Counted from the first letter of the stretch, positions 8,090-16,902 are shown. The stretch is DNA of 64,000 nt from JAAYZM01 sp964510785 (GCA_964510785.1 CAZECM010000011.1:1-64000), one strand, 5' to 3'. Translations and numbers: made by a program. Notes: generated by a model from the letters alone, not told the origin.

Positions 8090-9817
8090 CTACAGGTGCG
8101 GCATCGAACCGATGAGCAGGCCGTACTTCGGGGCGTGCTTGCCCAGCTCGTTGGAGTCGATGCCGATCGTGTGGGTCTCCTTCTTCTTCTTGCCCGTCTC
8201 GGCGTCGACGTAGGTGAGCTGGATCCGGTTCTTCGACAGGATCTTGTACGTGCCCTTCTTGGTGGGTCGCGTGATCGACACGAAGGTCTGGTACGGCGGG
8301 ATCCCGCTCGAGTGGATGGCCGAGTAGCTCCAGGAGAACTTGCCGTTCTTCTTGAGGCCCAGGTGCTGCGTCCACGTGGAGCACGAGAAGGTGACGCCGC
8401 AGCCCTGGAAGTCGTTGTACGTGAGGTTGACGTTGATGCGGCTGTTCTTCTTCGGGCTCTGCAGCGGCGAGTAGTAGAGCTTCTCGTCGCCCTTCTTGGC
8501 GACCTTCGTGACCTTGATGCCCTCGGAGTCGACCTTCGCCTGGAGCTTGCCGATCTTGAGCTTGCCGGTCTTGGCGGAGTAGGAGTACTTCTTGCAGCCC
8601 TTGACCTTGCTCGAGCACTTCGGAGTGCCGGCCTTGGGCACGCCCTGGTAGACCCAGGTCTTGTTCACGAAGGTCAGGCCGTACACGTTCCAGCCGGTGT
8701 TGGCCTCGTACGGGGCCGCCCAGTACGACGTGCCGGCGAGGCTCTTGACCTTCTTCGGGAGGGGGCGATAGCCGACCTTGGTGGTCGTCTTCGCGGTCCA
8801 CTTGCCCGTCGCGGTCGCCTTGGCGCTCAGGGTCCGCGTCTTCTTGCCGGTCAGCTTGACCTGAACGTTGACCGACTTGGACTTGCCCGCCTTGATGGTG
8901 CCGAGGGAGACCGTCTTCTTCTTGAACTTCAGCCCCTTGCCCGAGAGCTTGAGCGTGACCTTCTTGGCCGTCAGGTTTCCGTCGTTCTTGACGTTGACGT
9001 AGACCTTGTTCCACTTGCCCGGGTACGCGGCGTTGAGCGCCGAGGAGTAGAACTCGAACTCCGGGGCCTTCTCGTACTCGGCCCTGAAGTCCTCGGCCCC
9101 GCTGCTCTTGAGCTGCCTCGCGGTGGTCTCGGTCAGCGGTTCGTCGACGTAGGCGAAGAGGCAGTCGTACTTCGTGCTGGCCGCGCCGTCGCCGCTCGCC
9201 GTGATGCGCAGCACCCCACCGGAGAACGATCGTGTCGCGGTCCCTACGTTGTTGCCCTTCGTGTCGAGGAAGGCGGCATCGTTGCTCGCCCCGTGCCCCG
9301 CGCCAGCGACGATGACATCGCCCTTGCAGGTCTCCTGGGCCTTGTCCCAGCGCCCGAGGTACACCCACACGATGGTGTTGAGGCTCGCCGTCGGCGGCGC
9401 GTAGTACTCGGCGTCGACGACGACCCGCTTGGCCTTGACGTCCTGACGTACGTCGATGGCCCTGACGTCCTGCTCGTCAGGTGGGTAGTCGTCGGTGGAC
9501 CGGTACATCCACAGCCGCGCCGTCCGCTTGATCACCTGCGGCGTGCGCGCGCTCGTGACGACCCCCTCCTGCACCGTGGGGGTGGCATCGAGCCGGACCA
9601 CGCCGTCGGGCAGGTCCGCCGAGGGCGGTGCGAGCGACGCGACGGCCCGGCTCTCGTCCGGCGCGAGGCCCAGGAGGGAGGTGGCGGACGGCGCATCGTC
9701 GGCCGCCGCGGCGGGCACGGCGGCCGCGCTCAGTGCGAGGACGACGGCGGCGAGGACGCTCGCGCGCCGCGCCGATCGGGAGACGGTGGGCCGCTGCTCG
9801 GACCTGGCGCTCGCCAT
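8090..9817 (-). CDS. secreted Lys-rich protein with CARDB-like domain
   Basis: This 575-residue exported protein begins with a Sec signal peptide (basic MASARSEQRPTVSRSARR, a hydrophobic core, then AAA-DD cleavage around residue 40). The ATG at 9817 is preferred over an upstream start because it places the basic n-region correctly. The middle contains a CARDB/NEW3-like beta domain (VYVNVKNDGNLTAKKVTLKL). The C-terminal half is very rich in Lys and Tyr. Four Cys in two close pairs (CSSKVKGC and CGVTFSC) could form disulfides. No catalytic motif is recognised. It may be a cell-surface binding or structural protein; that is inference. It stands alone, convergent with the DUF4914 gene. Confidence 0.7.
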   Translation of the reverse strand: MASARSEQRPTVSRSARRASVLAAVVLALSAAAVPAAAADDAPSATSLLGLAPDESRAVASLAPPSADLPDGVVRLDATPTVQEGVVTSARTPQVIKRTARLWMYRSTDDYPPDEQDVRAIDVRQDVKAKRVVVDAEYYAPPTASLNTIVWVYLGRWDKAQETCKGDVIVAGAGHGASNDAAFLDTKGNNVGTATRSFSGGVLRITASGDGAASTKYDCLFAYVDEPLTETTARQLKSSGAEDFRAEYEKAPEFEFYSSALNAAYPGKWNKVYVNVKNDGNLTAKKVTLKLSGKGLKFKKKTVSLGTIKAGKSKSVNVQVKLTGKKTRTLSAKATATGKWTAKTTTKVGYRPLPKKVKSLAGTSYWAAPYEANTGWNVYGLTFVNKTWVYQGVPKAGTPKCSSKVKGCKKYSYSAKTGKLKIGKLQAKVDSEGIKVTKVAKKGDEKLYYSPLQSPKKNSRINVNLTYNDFQGCGVTFSCSTWTQHLGLKKNGKFSWSYSAIHSSGIPPYQTFVSITRPTKKGTYKILSKNRIQLTYVDAETGKKKKETHTIGIDSNELGKHAPKYGLLIGSMPHL

Positions 9818-9958
9818 GGTGGGCACCCTTCGTACTGGGACAGTGTGCCCGGTCACCCTACAAGGGTGTTATCACCCATTCCACCCGAAGCGCCCAGAGC
9901 CGGACACCCAAGGCCGGGCACCTAGGCTGGTCGCAGCAGATTCCCGCCAAGGAGCAAC

Positions 9959-11257
9959 GTGCCCACCCTGAACCGCAGCTACACGAGCGACCCCGCCCTC
10001 TCCCACCGCAGCGGCGCCACCCGGCTGACCGTCACGGGGCCTGACGGCGCCCCCCTCGCGCGCCGCGAGGTCGAGGTCGCCCAGCGCCGCCACGACGTCG
10101 AGTTCGCGTGCATCTCGCCGGGCTTCGTGGGCACGGTCGAGTCGGCCGCCGACGACGTGCCGGGGTTGCGTTCGGGGAGCGTGGAGACGGCCAGGCCCGC
10201 CGACGCCGAGCCCGACGCCCGCACGGCCGCGCAGTGGCTGGACCTGTTCGACACCGCGACGCTGCCCTTCTACTGGGGCTTCTTCGAGGCCGAGCGGGGT
10301 GCCCCGCAGACGGCGCCGCTCCAGGCGGCCGCGCGCTGGTTCGCCGAGCGCGGCGTGCGCACCAAGGGCCACCCGCTCGTGTGGCACTCCGTGCAGCCCG
10401 AGTGGCTCAAGGCCCTGCCGACGGACGACGTCGAGCGCGAGCTGCGCGGCCGCGTGCGCCGCGAGGTCACGGACCTCACGGGGCTCGTCGACACGTGGGA
10501 CGCGATCAACGAGGTCGTGATCATGCCCGTGTTCGACAAGGACGACAACGCCGTGACCCGCCTCGCGCGCGACCGCGGCCGCCTCGCGATGATCCGCCTC
10601 GCGTTCGAGGAGGCTCGCGCCGCCAACCCGCGCGTGCGCCTCCTGCTCAACGACTTCGACACCTCGACGGGCTACGAGTGCCTCGTCGAGGCCGTGCTCG
10701 AGGCGGGCATCGAGATCGACGCGCTCGGCGTGCAGAGCCACATGCACCAGGGCTGGTGGGGCGAGGAGAAGACGCAGCGCGTGCTCGACCGCTTCGCGCG
10801 CTACGGCCTGCCCCTGCACTTCACGGAGACCACCCTGCTCTCGGGTGACCTCATGCCCGCGGACATCGTCGACCTCAACGACCACCAGGTGACCGACTGG
10901 CCCTCGACGCCCGAGGGTGAGGCGCGCCAGGCCGACGAGCTCGTGCGGCACTACCGCACCCTGCTCGCCCACCCCGCCGTCGAGTCGATCACCTACTGGG
11001 GCCTCGAGGACGGCGGCTGGCTCAACGCCCCCGGCGGCCTCGTGCGCGCCGACGGCACCCCGAAGCCCGGCTACGACGCCCTGCGCTCGCTCGTGCGCGG
11101 CGCGTGGTGGCTCGCCCCGACCACGATGCAGACCGACGACGACGGCGTCCTCGAGGTCACCGGCTGGTTCGGCGACTACGAGGTGCGCTCCGGGGCCGGT
11201 GCAGCGAGCTTCCGCATCGCCCCGGGGGCGCCGTCGTCGTCGGCCGTCCTCTCCTGA
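9959..11257 (+). CDS. GH10 endo-1,4-beta-xylanase without signal peptide
   Basis: This 432-residue glycoside hydrolase family 10 enzyme should cleave beta-1,4-xylan or xylo-oligosaccharides. The acid/base Glu185 lies in WDAINEV and the nucleophile Glu290 in HFTET; other GH10 signatures are KGHPLVWH and DALGVQSHMHQG. A small beta-rich region precedes the barrel (residues 1-60). The GTG start is supported by aaggag at 9949-9954. No signal peptide or carbohydrate-binding module is present, so this is probably an intracellular enzyme for imported oligosaccharides, or it leaves the cell by another route. It is transcribed alone, converging on the DUF4349 lipoprotein gene. Confidence 0.9.
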   Translation: MPTLNRSYTSDPALSHRSGATRLTVTGPDGAPLARREVEVAQRRHDVEFACISPGFVGTVESAADDVPGLRSGSVETARPADAEPDARTAAQWLDLFDTATLPFYWGFFEAERGAPQTAPLQAAARWFAERGVRTKGHPLVWHSVQPEWLKALPTDDVERELRGRVRREVTDLTGLVDTWDAINEVVIMPVFDKDDNAVTRLARDRGRLAMIRLAFEEARAANPRVRLLLNDFDTSTGYECLVEAVLEAGIEIDALGVQSHMHQGWWGEEKTQRVLDRFARYGLPLHFTETTLLSGDLMPADIVDLNDHQVTDWPSTPEGEARQADELVRHYRTLLAHPAVESITYWGLEDGGWLNAPGGLVRADGTPKPGYDALRSLVRGAWWLAPTTMQTDDDGVLEVTGWFGDYEVRSGAGAASFRIAPGAPSSSAVLS

Positions 11258-11275
11258 ACCACCGCCCTCGGTGCG

Positions 11276-12247
11276 CTACGCGCCGTCCCGCGCCTGCGTG
11301 CTCTCGGGCGACACGGGCACCTGGGTCGCGAGGTGCGGTGCCGGGGGCGGCGGGGTGACGCCGTAGGGGTTCGGTGCGACGGGGCGCGGCTTCGGGGGGC
11401 GACGACGGCGGACCTGGCGCACGATCTGCACCACGACCACGGTGAGGATCCCGAAGAAGATCGCCCACGGCAGCAGGACGCCGACCACGACTGACGCACC
11501 GCGCAGCGTGTCGACGAGCGCGTTCCAGCCGGCCACGACACCGGGCCAGAACCCGCCCGGTCCCACGGTGGGCGGCGGCGGGTCGCTCGTGAGGATGACC
11601 TCGATCGTCGCGAGCGCGACCCGGTTGCCGAGCACGGTGCGCTGCGCGCGCAGCGACTCGAGCTCGCCCTGACGCTCCTGGAGCGTGCGTTCGATCGTGA
11701 TGAGGTCCTCGGTGCGCTGGGCGTCCGCGAGCATCGCGAGCAGCCGGTCGTTCGAGGTCTCGAGGGCCTCGATGCGTGCGTCGAGGTCGGTCACCGCGAG
11801 CGTGACGTCGGTGGCCGACGTCTCCCGGGTGCCGAGCTCGCCGAGCTCCTCGATCTCGGCCAGGGTCGCGTCGAGCGCCGTCGCCGGGATGCGCAGCACG
11901 AGCGAGGCCCGGCCCGCGCGCCCGTCGGTCGGCGCCTGCTCCGAGCGCGACTCGACGTAGCCGCCCGCGCGTCGCACGATCTGGGTGACGGCGGGCGAGG
12001 CCAGGGTCGGTTCGTCGACCACCACGGTCATGTAGCCCTCGGTGATGACGTACTGCGGCTCCTGGGAACCCGGTGCCGGTGCACCCTCTTCGTCCGCGGC
12101 GTACGCGGCGCTGTCCTCGCCCCCCGCGTCCCCCGCCACCGACGCCATCTCGGCGTCGGGCCCGGAGGTGGTGCTCGCGCCGGCCGAGCAGCCGGCCACG
12201 GCGAGTGCGACGACGAGTGCCCCTGCGAACCATCGGTGGTTTCTCAT
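11276..12247 (-). CDS. DUF4349 lipoprotein
   Basis: This 323-residue protein starts with a lipoprotein signal whose lipobox LAVAGC places the lipidated Cys at residue 20. The extracellular part has the DUF4349 features: a conserved segment (VITEGYMTVVVDEP), then a long coiled-coil region around residues 135-215 (EELGELGTRETSA to LQERQGELESLRAQR), followed by a membrane segment (VVVGVLLPWAIFFGILTVVVV) and a basic, Pro-rich cytoplasmic tail. It is therefore anchored at both ends. DUF4349 proteins are of unknown function and resemble envelope-spanning coiled-coil scaffolds. The ATG at 12247 fixes the lipobox distance. Confidence 0.85.
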   Translation of the reverse strand: MRNHRWFAGALVVALAVAGCSAGASTTSGPDAEMASVAGDAGGEDSAAYAADEEGAPAPGSQEPQYVITEGYMTVVVDEPTLASPAVTQIVRRAGGYVESRSEQAPTDGRAGRASLVLRIPATALDATLAEIEELGELGTRETSATDVTLAVTDLDARIEALETSNDRLLAMLADAQRTEDLITIERTLQERQGELESLRAQRTVLGNRVALATIEVILTSDPPPPTVGPGGFWPGVVAGWNALVDTLRGASVVVGVLLPWAIFFGILTVVVVQIVRQVRRRRPPKPRPVAPNPYGVTPPPPAPHLATQVPVSPESTQARDGA

Positions 12248-12394
12248 GGACCACTAGTAGCAGGTCGGAGCGCCTCGTGGCCGGGATCCGCAGGTCACGA
12301 TCGGGTCACTCACCAAACCTCGACAGGACCGTGCCCCAACAGCAACCCCCCAGGTGAAAGCCCCGCCGACCCGGCGACACCACCCACCCCATCC

Positions 12395-12474
12395 CGCGAG
12401 GTAGTACCGAGCGCGCGAAGTAGTGCCGTGGCGGACCTACCTCGACGCCGACCTACGTCGCGGAAGGAAGTGGG
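12395..12474. repeat. dispersed intergenic repeat, family D copy 1
   Basis: This roughly 80-base element starts cgcgaggtag and ends tcgcggaaggaagtgggg, with internal palindromic GAAGTAGTGCC and ACCTACCTCG strings. The complement of 62524-62610 shows the same ends and order. It lies between the DUF4349 gene and the end of the gene at 12479, where it could terminate transcription. Confidence 0.65.
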
Positions 12475-12478
12475 GGGA

Positions 12479-13219
12479 TCAGTCGGAGTCGGGGGTGGGC
12501 TTGCGGCGGGTCGTGGCCTTCTTCACCTTGTCCTTGGCCTCGTCCACGAGCTCGTCGACGCTCTCCTTGGCCTCCGCGGCGAGCTCCGCGGCCTTCGCGG
12601 TCGCCTCCCGGCCCTTCGCGACGGCCGTGCCCGCGACCTCGCCGAGCGTCTCGGCGGCGTCGCCCACGGAGTGCTTGATCTCGGCCGTGAAGTCCTCGTC
12701 GTCGTCCTCGTCCCACGGCTCGGCCCACGGGTCGTGCTGCGGCTGCGTGCGGCGCCACGCGACGAACGCCGCGGCACCGGCGGCGGCCGCGGCGCTGATC
12801 CAGAAGACCTTCGCGCCCGTGCCCGAGCCCTTCTGGTCCTTCTCGACCTTGGCAGCGGCCTCCTGCGCGGCCTCGGCGATCTTGTCCGCGGTCGCGTCGG
12901 CGTTCGCGGCGGCCGCGTTCACGGCCGCGACGAGGCGCGGCAGCAGCTCGTCCACGACCTTGTCGTGCGCCGAGTCGATCACGGGGCCGGCCTTCGACGC
13001 CGCCTTCTCGACGCGCGGTGCCGCGGCCTTCACGCCGTCCTGGTAGGCCTTCTCGAGGCGGGGCACGAACCACTCGAGGAAGGCCTCGACCTTGGGCTCG
13101 CTCCAGTCCTTGGCGTGGCTCGCGGCATCCTTGGCGCCCGCGGCGGCCTTCGCGGCCTTGTCGCCCAGGGCCTCGGGCTCGAGCTGCTCGGCGGCGGCGT
13201 GGCGGATCTTGTCGAACAT
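12479..13219 (-). CDS. Ala/Lys-rich amphipathic protein with one membrane segment
   Basis: This 246-residue protein is dominated by Ala, Lys, Asp and Glu in heptad-like patterns resembling LEA or apolipoprotein-type amphipathic helices. One membrane segment (VFWISAAAAAGAAAFVAW, about residues 138-155) separates the N-terminal half from an acidic WAEPWDEDDDEDF stretch and a second helical part. The ATG at 13219 follows ggggag; a longer frame upstream has no support. No enzymatic motif is visible. Similar proteins annotated only as hypothetical occur in many actinobacteria. A stabilising role at the membrane is a guess from composition. It is divergent from ppiA. Confidence 0.7.
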   Translation of the reverse strand: MFDKIRHAAAEQLEPEALGDKAAKAAAGAKDAASHAKDWSEPKVEAFLEWFVPRLEKAYQDGVKAAAPRVEKAASKAGPVIDSAHDKVVDELLPRLVAAVNAAAANADATADKIAEAAQEAAAKVEKDQKGSGTGAKVFWISAAAAAGAAAFVAWRRTQPQHDPWAEPWDEDDDEDFTAEIKHSVGDAAETLGEVAGTAVAKGREATAKAAELAAEAKESVDELVDEAKDKVKKATTRRKPTPDSD

Positions 13220-13323
13220 AGGTCTCCCCTTACTCGGCGGGCACTGTTCCTGGTCACCACTCTGCCACCGACGCGGGGACCTTGCCCATGGGTCTTCGTC
13301 GTCGGCATGAAAGGATGGCGCCC

Positions 13324-13863
13324 ATGTTCGCAACTCTGCACACCACCGCCGGGGACATCCGCATCGAGCTGTTCCCGAACCACGCACCGACCACCGTCGC
13401 CAACTTCACGGGTCTCGCCACGGGCACCAAGCCCTGGACCGACCCCGCCACGGGCGCCGAGTCCAACGCCCCGCTCTACGACGGCGTCATCTTCCACCGC
13501 GTCATCGCCGGCTTCATGATCCAGGGCGGCGACCCGCTCGGCACGGGCACCGGCGGACCGGGCTACGCGTTCGACGACGAGATCCACCCCGAGCTCACGT
13601 TCTCCGAGCCCTACCTCTTCGCCATGGCGAACGCGGGCAAGCGCCTCAACCCGGTCACGGGCCAGGTGGGCGGCACGAACGGCTCGCAGTTCTTCATCAC
13701 CGTGACCACGCCGGCGCACCTCAACGGCAAGCACACGATCTTCGGCAAGGTGGCCGACGACGCCTCCCGCGCCGTCGTCGACGCGATCGCGACGACGCCG
13801 ACGCGCCCGGGCGACCGTCCCGTGACGGACGTGGTCATCACCTCGGTCACCGTCGAGGACTGA
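13324..13863 (+). CDS. ppiA: cyclophilin-type peptidyl-prolyl isomerase
   Basis: This 179-residue cyclophilin catalyses cis-trans isomerisation of prolyl bonds. The signature FHRVIAGFMIQGGDP contains the catalytic Arg, and GTNGSQFFITV and HTIFGKV complete the active site. The ATG at 13324 is chosen because aaagg (13310-13314) lies nine bases upstream; an ATG at 13315 would abut it. No signal peptide is seen, so it acts in the cytoplasm. The position at the head of the rhomboid-crgA-trpG-kinase locus matches ppiA of Mycobacterium tuberculosis. It is followed after 12 bases by the rhomboid gene, probably in one transcript. Confidence 0.93.
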   Translation: MFATLHTTAGDIRIELFPNHAPTTVANFTGLATGTKPWTDPATGAESNAPLYDGVIFHRVIAGFMIQGGDPLGTGTGGPGYAFDDEIHPELTFSEPYLFAMANAGKRLNPVTGQVGGTNGSQFFITVTTPAHLNGKHTIFGKVADDASRAVVDAIATTPTRPGDRPVTDVVITSVTVED

Positions 13864-13875
13864 GACCCGAGCTCG

Positions 13876-14799
13876 ATGGCTTCCCAGGACCCCGTCGCGG
13901 GCGCACCGGGCGAGACCCCGGTGTGCCCGCGGCACCCGGACCGCGTCTCCTACGTGCGCTGCCAGCGCTGCGGCCGGCCCGCGTGCCCCGAGTGCCAGGT
14001 CCAGGCACCCGTGGGGGTGCAGTGCGTCGACTGCGTCCGTGAGGCGAGCGTCGCTCCGACCCGTTCCGCCCTCGGGGCCCGGCTGCGGGGCGGTCCACCG
14101 GTCGTGACCTACACGATCATCGGGCTGTGCGTCGCGATGTTCGTCGCCCAGTTCGCGATCGACGGCCTCTGGTTCGACCTCGGCTTCGTGCCCGCGTTCG
14201 CGGAGATCGAGCCCCACCGCTTCATGACCTCGGCATTCCTGCACAGCCAGTCGCAGTTCTTCCACATCGCGGCGAACATGTACCTGCTGTGGCTCGTGGG
14301 GCCGTTCCTCGAGGAGCTGCTGGGCCGCTTGCGATTCATTGGTCTCTACATCACTGCAGCCTATGGCGGCTCGGTCGCGGTGCTACTGCTCTCGCCGCCG
14401 CTCGTGGTCGAGGGCGGGGAGCAGGTGATCAGCTCCGCGTTCCTCACGGCGACCATCGGCGCATCGGGGGCCGTCTTCGGCCTGTTCGGCACCCTGCTCA
14501 TCGTGCTGCGGCGCCTTGAGCGCAACGTCTCGCAGATCCTCGTGTTCTTCGCGATCAACGCCGTGTTTGGGTTCGTCGTGCCGAACGTGTCGTGGCAGGG
14601 CCACCTGGGTGGGCTCGTGGTCGGAGCCGCGCTCGGTGCCGCGTTCGCGTTCGCGCCCAAGGAGCGGCGCCAGCTCGTGAGCTGGGCCGCGATCTTCGTC
14701 GCGGGCGCAGTCCTCGGTGCGCTGGCTCTCTGGCGCTTCTCCGCGACCGCCGCCGTCCTGGGACCGGACTACGGCGAGTACCTGCGCCTGCTCCTGTAG
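13876..14799 (+). CDS. rhomboid intramembrane serine protease with N-terminal zinc ribbon
   Basis: This 307-residue rhomboid protease cleaves substrates within the membrane. The catalytic dyad is Ser197 in GASGAVFGL and His243 in WQGHLGG; the upstream HiaaN motif is HIAANMYLLW. An N-terminal cytosolic segment (residues 17-53) holds seven Cys (CPRH, CQRCGRPACPEC, CVDC), a B-box-like zinc ribbon typical of actinobacterial rhomboids. Six or seven membrane segments follow. It lies 12 bases after ppiA and is convergent with crgA. The Shine-Dalgarno is weak, consistent with coupling to ppiA. Confidence 0.93.
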   Translation: MASQDPVAGAPGETPVCPRHPDRVSYVRCQRCGRPACPECQVQAPVGVQCVDCVREASVAPTRSALGARLRGGPPVVTYTIIGLCVAMFVAQFAIDGLWFDLGFVPAFAEIEPHRFMTSAFLHSQSQFFHIAANMYLLWLVGPFLEELLGRLRFIGLYITAAYGGSVAVLLLSPPLVVEGGEQVISSAFLTATIGASGAVFGLFGTLLIVLRRLERNVSQILVFFAINAVFGFVVPNVSWQGHLGGLVVGAALGAAFAFAPKERRQLVSWAAIFVAGAVLGALALWRFSATAAVLGPDYGEYLRLLL

Positions 14800-14830
14800 T
14801 TGTCCCCAGGCTTGCTCACACCTGTGGAGT

Positions 14831-14864
14831 TACACGCGTGTAGTTATCCACACGGTGGATAACT
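14831..14864. promoter_or_regulatory. inverted pair of DnaA boxes
   Basis: TTATCCACA (14844-14852) is an exact DnaA-box consensus on the plus strand. The complement of 14854-14862 reads TTATCCACC, one mismatch. Together they form a perfect 10-base inverted repeat (14842-14851 with 14855-14864, 3-base centre). A 12-base palindrome tacacgcgtgta (14831-14842) abuts them. The site is between convergent genes about 12 kb from gyrA, so it could bind DnaA or serve as a terminator hairpin. Confidence 0.6.
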
Positions 14865-14885
14865 CCGGTGGACGACGGCGCGAGC

Positions 14886-15131
14886 TCAGCGCCAGCGCGT
14901 CATCATGCCGAACCCCACGAGGATCAGCACGAAGCCAACGATGAGGTTGGCGTTGCCGATCCCGGGGATCGGGTACTCGCCCTTGAGCACGTACGTGGCA
15001 ACGATCCAGACGAGGCCGGCGCCCATGAGCGACAGCATCGTCGGGACGAACCACGGTGGGTTGGGCAGGGGTGCCTTGCTCTCGGGCGGCGGGGTATACG
15101 AGGCCTTCTTGCGGCTCTTCGACTCTGGCAC
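14886..15131 (-). CDS. crgA: cell division protein CrgA
   Basis: This 81-residue protein has the CrgA layout: a basic, Pro-rich cytoplasmic N-terminus (PESKSRKKASYTPPPESK), the PNPPWFVPTM motif and two membrane helices (MLSLMGAGLVWIVATYVL and ANLIVGFVLILVGFGMMTRW) joined by a short loop. CrgA joins the divisome in actinobacteria, contacting FtsZ, FtsQ, FtsI and PBPA. The start is GTG at 15131. The location next to the pknA/pknB-pbpA-rodA cluster is conserved. It is divergent from the DUF881 gene. Confidence 0.95.
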   Translation of the reverse strand: MPESKSRKKASYTPPPESKAPLPNPPWFVPTMLSLMGAGLVWIVATYVLKGEYPIPGIGNANLIVGFVLILVGFGMMTRWR

Positions 15132-15230
15132 TGCGGCGGGCTCCTGTCCGGCGTGCCGGGGAATCTGTGCATCGACCCGGCGGCGTGTGAACTAGCGTAG
15201 TGGCTCCAGGCGGCAGGTCCGGAGGATGGC

Positions 15231-16028
15231 ATGAGCGAACGGCGCGAACGGGTGCGCGCCCGCGGGTCACGGACGAGCCTCGCGCTCGTCGGCGTGCTCG
15301 CTCTCGCGGGTCTGCTCTTCGCCGTGAACAGCCAGGTCTCGCGCGAGCACGCGGCGCGGCACGACGGCGACGGCCTGGCCGGACTCGTCGCGGAAGAGAC
15401 CGAGCTCGTGCGCCAGCTCACCGCCGACGCCGAGGCCCTGCGCACCGAGGTCGACACGCTGACCGACGGGCTCGACGACTCGCGCCCGGGTGCGGGCCCC
15501 CAGGTCCAGGCCGCCGCGATCGCCGCCGGGCGCACCCCCGTGACGGGACCCGGGCTGACCGTCACGCTCGACGACGCTCCCGCCGACGCGCCCCAGCCCC
15601 CCGGCATCCACCCCGACGACCTCGTGGTGCACCAGCAGGACCTCGAGGCCGTCATCAACGCCCTGTGGGCGGGCGGAGCGGAGGCGATGACGATCCAGGG
15701 TCAGCGCATCGTCTCGACGTCCGCCGTCCGCTGCGTCGGCAACGTGCTGCTCCTCGAGGGCCAGGTCTACTCCCCGCCTTACACGATCGCGGCGATCGGT
15801 GACCCCGAGGCGCTGCGTGCGGCGCTCGACGCCTCGCCCGCCGTCGGGATCTACCGCGAGTGGGCGGACGCCGTGGGCCTCGGGTGGTCCGTGAGCGGGC
15901 CCGCCCAGCTCGAGCTCCCCGCACACGAGGGTGGCGCGGAGCTGCGCTTCGCGCGCGTGCCCGACGACGTCGACGTCTTCGCCGCGGATACCCCTGGAGC
16001 CGCGGACGGCGAGGTGGTGGGCCGATGA
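15231..16028 (+). CDS. DUF881 family membrane-anchored protein
   Basis: This 265-residue protein has one N-terminal membrane helix (TSLALVGVLALAGLLFAVNS) and an extracytoplasmic DUF881 domain containing a coiled coil (residues about 55-90), the TGPGLTVTLDDAP motif and IHPDDLVVHQQDLEAVINAL. DUF881 proteins are common beside crgA in actinobacteria (Rv0012 in M. tuberculosis), and their function is unknown, possibly linked to division or cell wall. The gene overlaps the sortase gene by four bases (ATGA), so the two are coupled. Confidence 0.9.
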   Translation: MSERRERVRARGSRTSLALVGVLALAGLLFAVNSQVSREHAARHDGDGLAGLVAEETELVRQLTADAEALRTEVDTLTDGLDDSRPGAGPQVQAAAIAAGRTPVTGPGLTVTLDDAPADAPQPPGIHPDDLVVHQQDLEAVINALWAGGAEAMTIQGQRIVSTSAVRCVGNVLLLEGQVYSPPYTIAAIGDPEALRAALDASPAVGIYREWADAVGLGWSVSGPAQLELPAHEGGAELRFARVPDDVDVFAADTPGAADGEVVGR

Positions 16029-16744
16029 GAGCGCGCAAGGTCGCTGCCACCGTGACGGGGGTGCTCGGGGAGCTCCTCATCACGGCCGGCGTGGTGCTCG
16101 GGCTGTTCGTGGTGTGGCAGCTGTGGTGGACCGACGTGGTCGCCGAGCGCGCGCAGGTCGGGATGCTCGCCGAGCTCGGCTGGGCGGCGCCGATCCCCAC
16201 CGAGGTGCCCGACGACGGCATCGCGGACCCGCAGCCCGGCGAGCCGCCCGTCGTGGACCGGCCGGGGCCTTCCGAGACGTTCGCGACCATGATCGTGCCG
16301 CGCTTCGGGACGGGCTGGGAGCGGACCGTGAGCGAGGGCATCACGCGCTCCGGGACGCTCGACGAGCTCGGCATCGGCTGGTACCCCCACTCCGCGCTGC
16401 CCGGCGAGCTCGGCAACTTCGCCGTCGCGGGGCACCGCGTCACGTTCGGCAAGCCCTTCAACCAGATCGCCGAGCTCGAGGCGGGCGACCCGATCATCGT
16501 GCGCACCACCGACGTCTGGTACGTCTACCGGGTCACCGAGCACCTCATCGTGCTGCCGCGCCAGGTCGAGGTGGTCGCCCCCGTACCCGGGCAGATCGGG
16601 GCGGAGCCCACGGACCGCTTCATCACGCTCACCTCGTGCCACCCGATGTTCTCGCTGCGCGAGCGGTACGTGGTGCACGGGGTCATGGAGTACTGGGCCT
16701 GGACGGCGGACGGGATCCCGGCCGAGCTCGCAGGAGGCGCATGA
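16025..16744 (+). CDS. class E sortase
   Basis: This 239-residue transpeptidase anchors surface proteins to the cell wall at an LAXTG-type signal, in class E typically LAETG. A single N-terminal helix (GVLGELLITAGVVLGLFVVW) anchors it. Catalytic residues are His137 (VAGHRV), Cys205 (TLTSCHP) and an Arg in SLRERY. The ATG at 16025 overlaps the DUF881 stop; the longer frame upstream is antisense-like composition and is not used. Its stop overlaps the start of the small membrane protein (ATGA). No substrate gene with an obvious LAXTG motif is visible in this window. Confidence 0.93.
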   Translation: MRARKVAATVTGVLGELLITAGVVLGLFVVWQLWWTDVVAERAQVGMLAELGWAAPIPTEVPDDGIADPQPGEPPVVDRPGPSETFATMIVPRFGTGWERTVSEGITRSGTLDELGIGWYPHSALPGELGNFAVAGHRVTFGKPFNQIAELEAGDPIIVRTTDVWYVYRVTEHLIVLPRQVEVVAPVPGQIGAEPTDRFITLTSCHPMFSLRERYVVHGVMEYWAWTADGIPAELAGGA

Positions 16745-16902
16745 TGTACGGATGGTTCTGGCGGCAGCTCCCCGGGCCCACGTGGGTCCGCCTCGTGACG
16801 ACGGTGGTGCTCGCGGCCGTCGTCGTCGGCGTCCTGTTCACGTGGGCCTTCCCCGCGATCGCGCCGCTCATGCCCTTCAACCAGCTGACGGTAGGTGAGT
16901 GA
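16741..16902 (+). CDS. small single-pass membrane protein
   Basis: The 53-residue product begins MMYGWFWRQLPGP and has one membrane helix (TTVVLAAVVVGVLFTWAF), followed by the short tail LMPFNQLTVGE. The start overlaps the sortase stop by four bases, and its stop overlaps the trpG ATG, so it is embedded in a coupled operon. aggagg-like caggaggc lies just before the ATG (16731-16738). Similar short proteins occur at this position in other Micrococcales. Function unknown. Confidence 0.8.
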   Translation: MMYGWFWRQLPGPTWVRLVTTVVLAAVVVGVLFTWAFPAIAPLMPFNQLTVGE

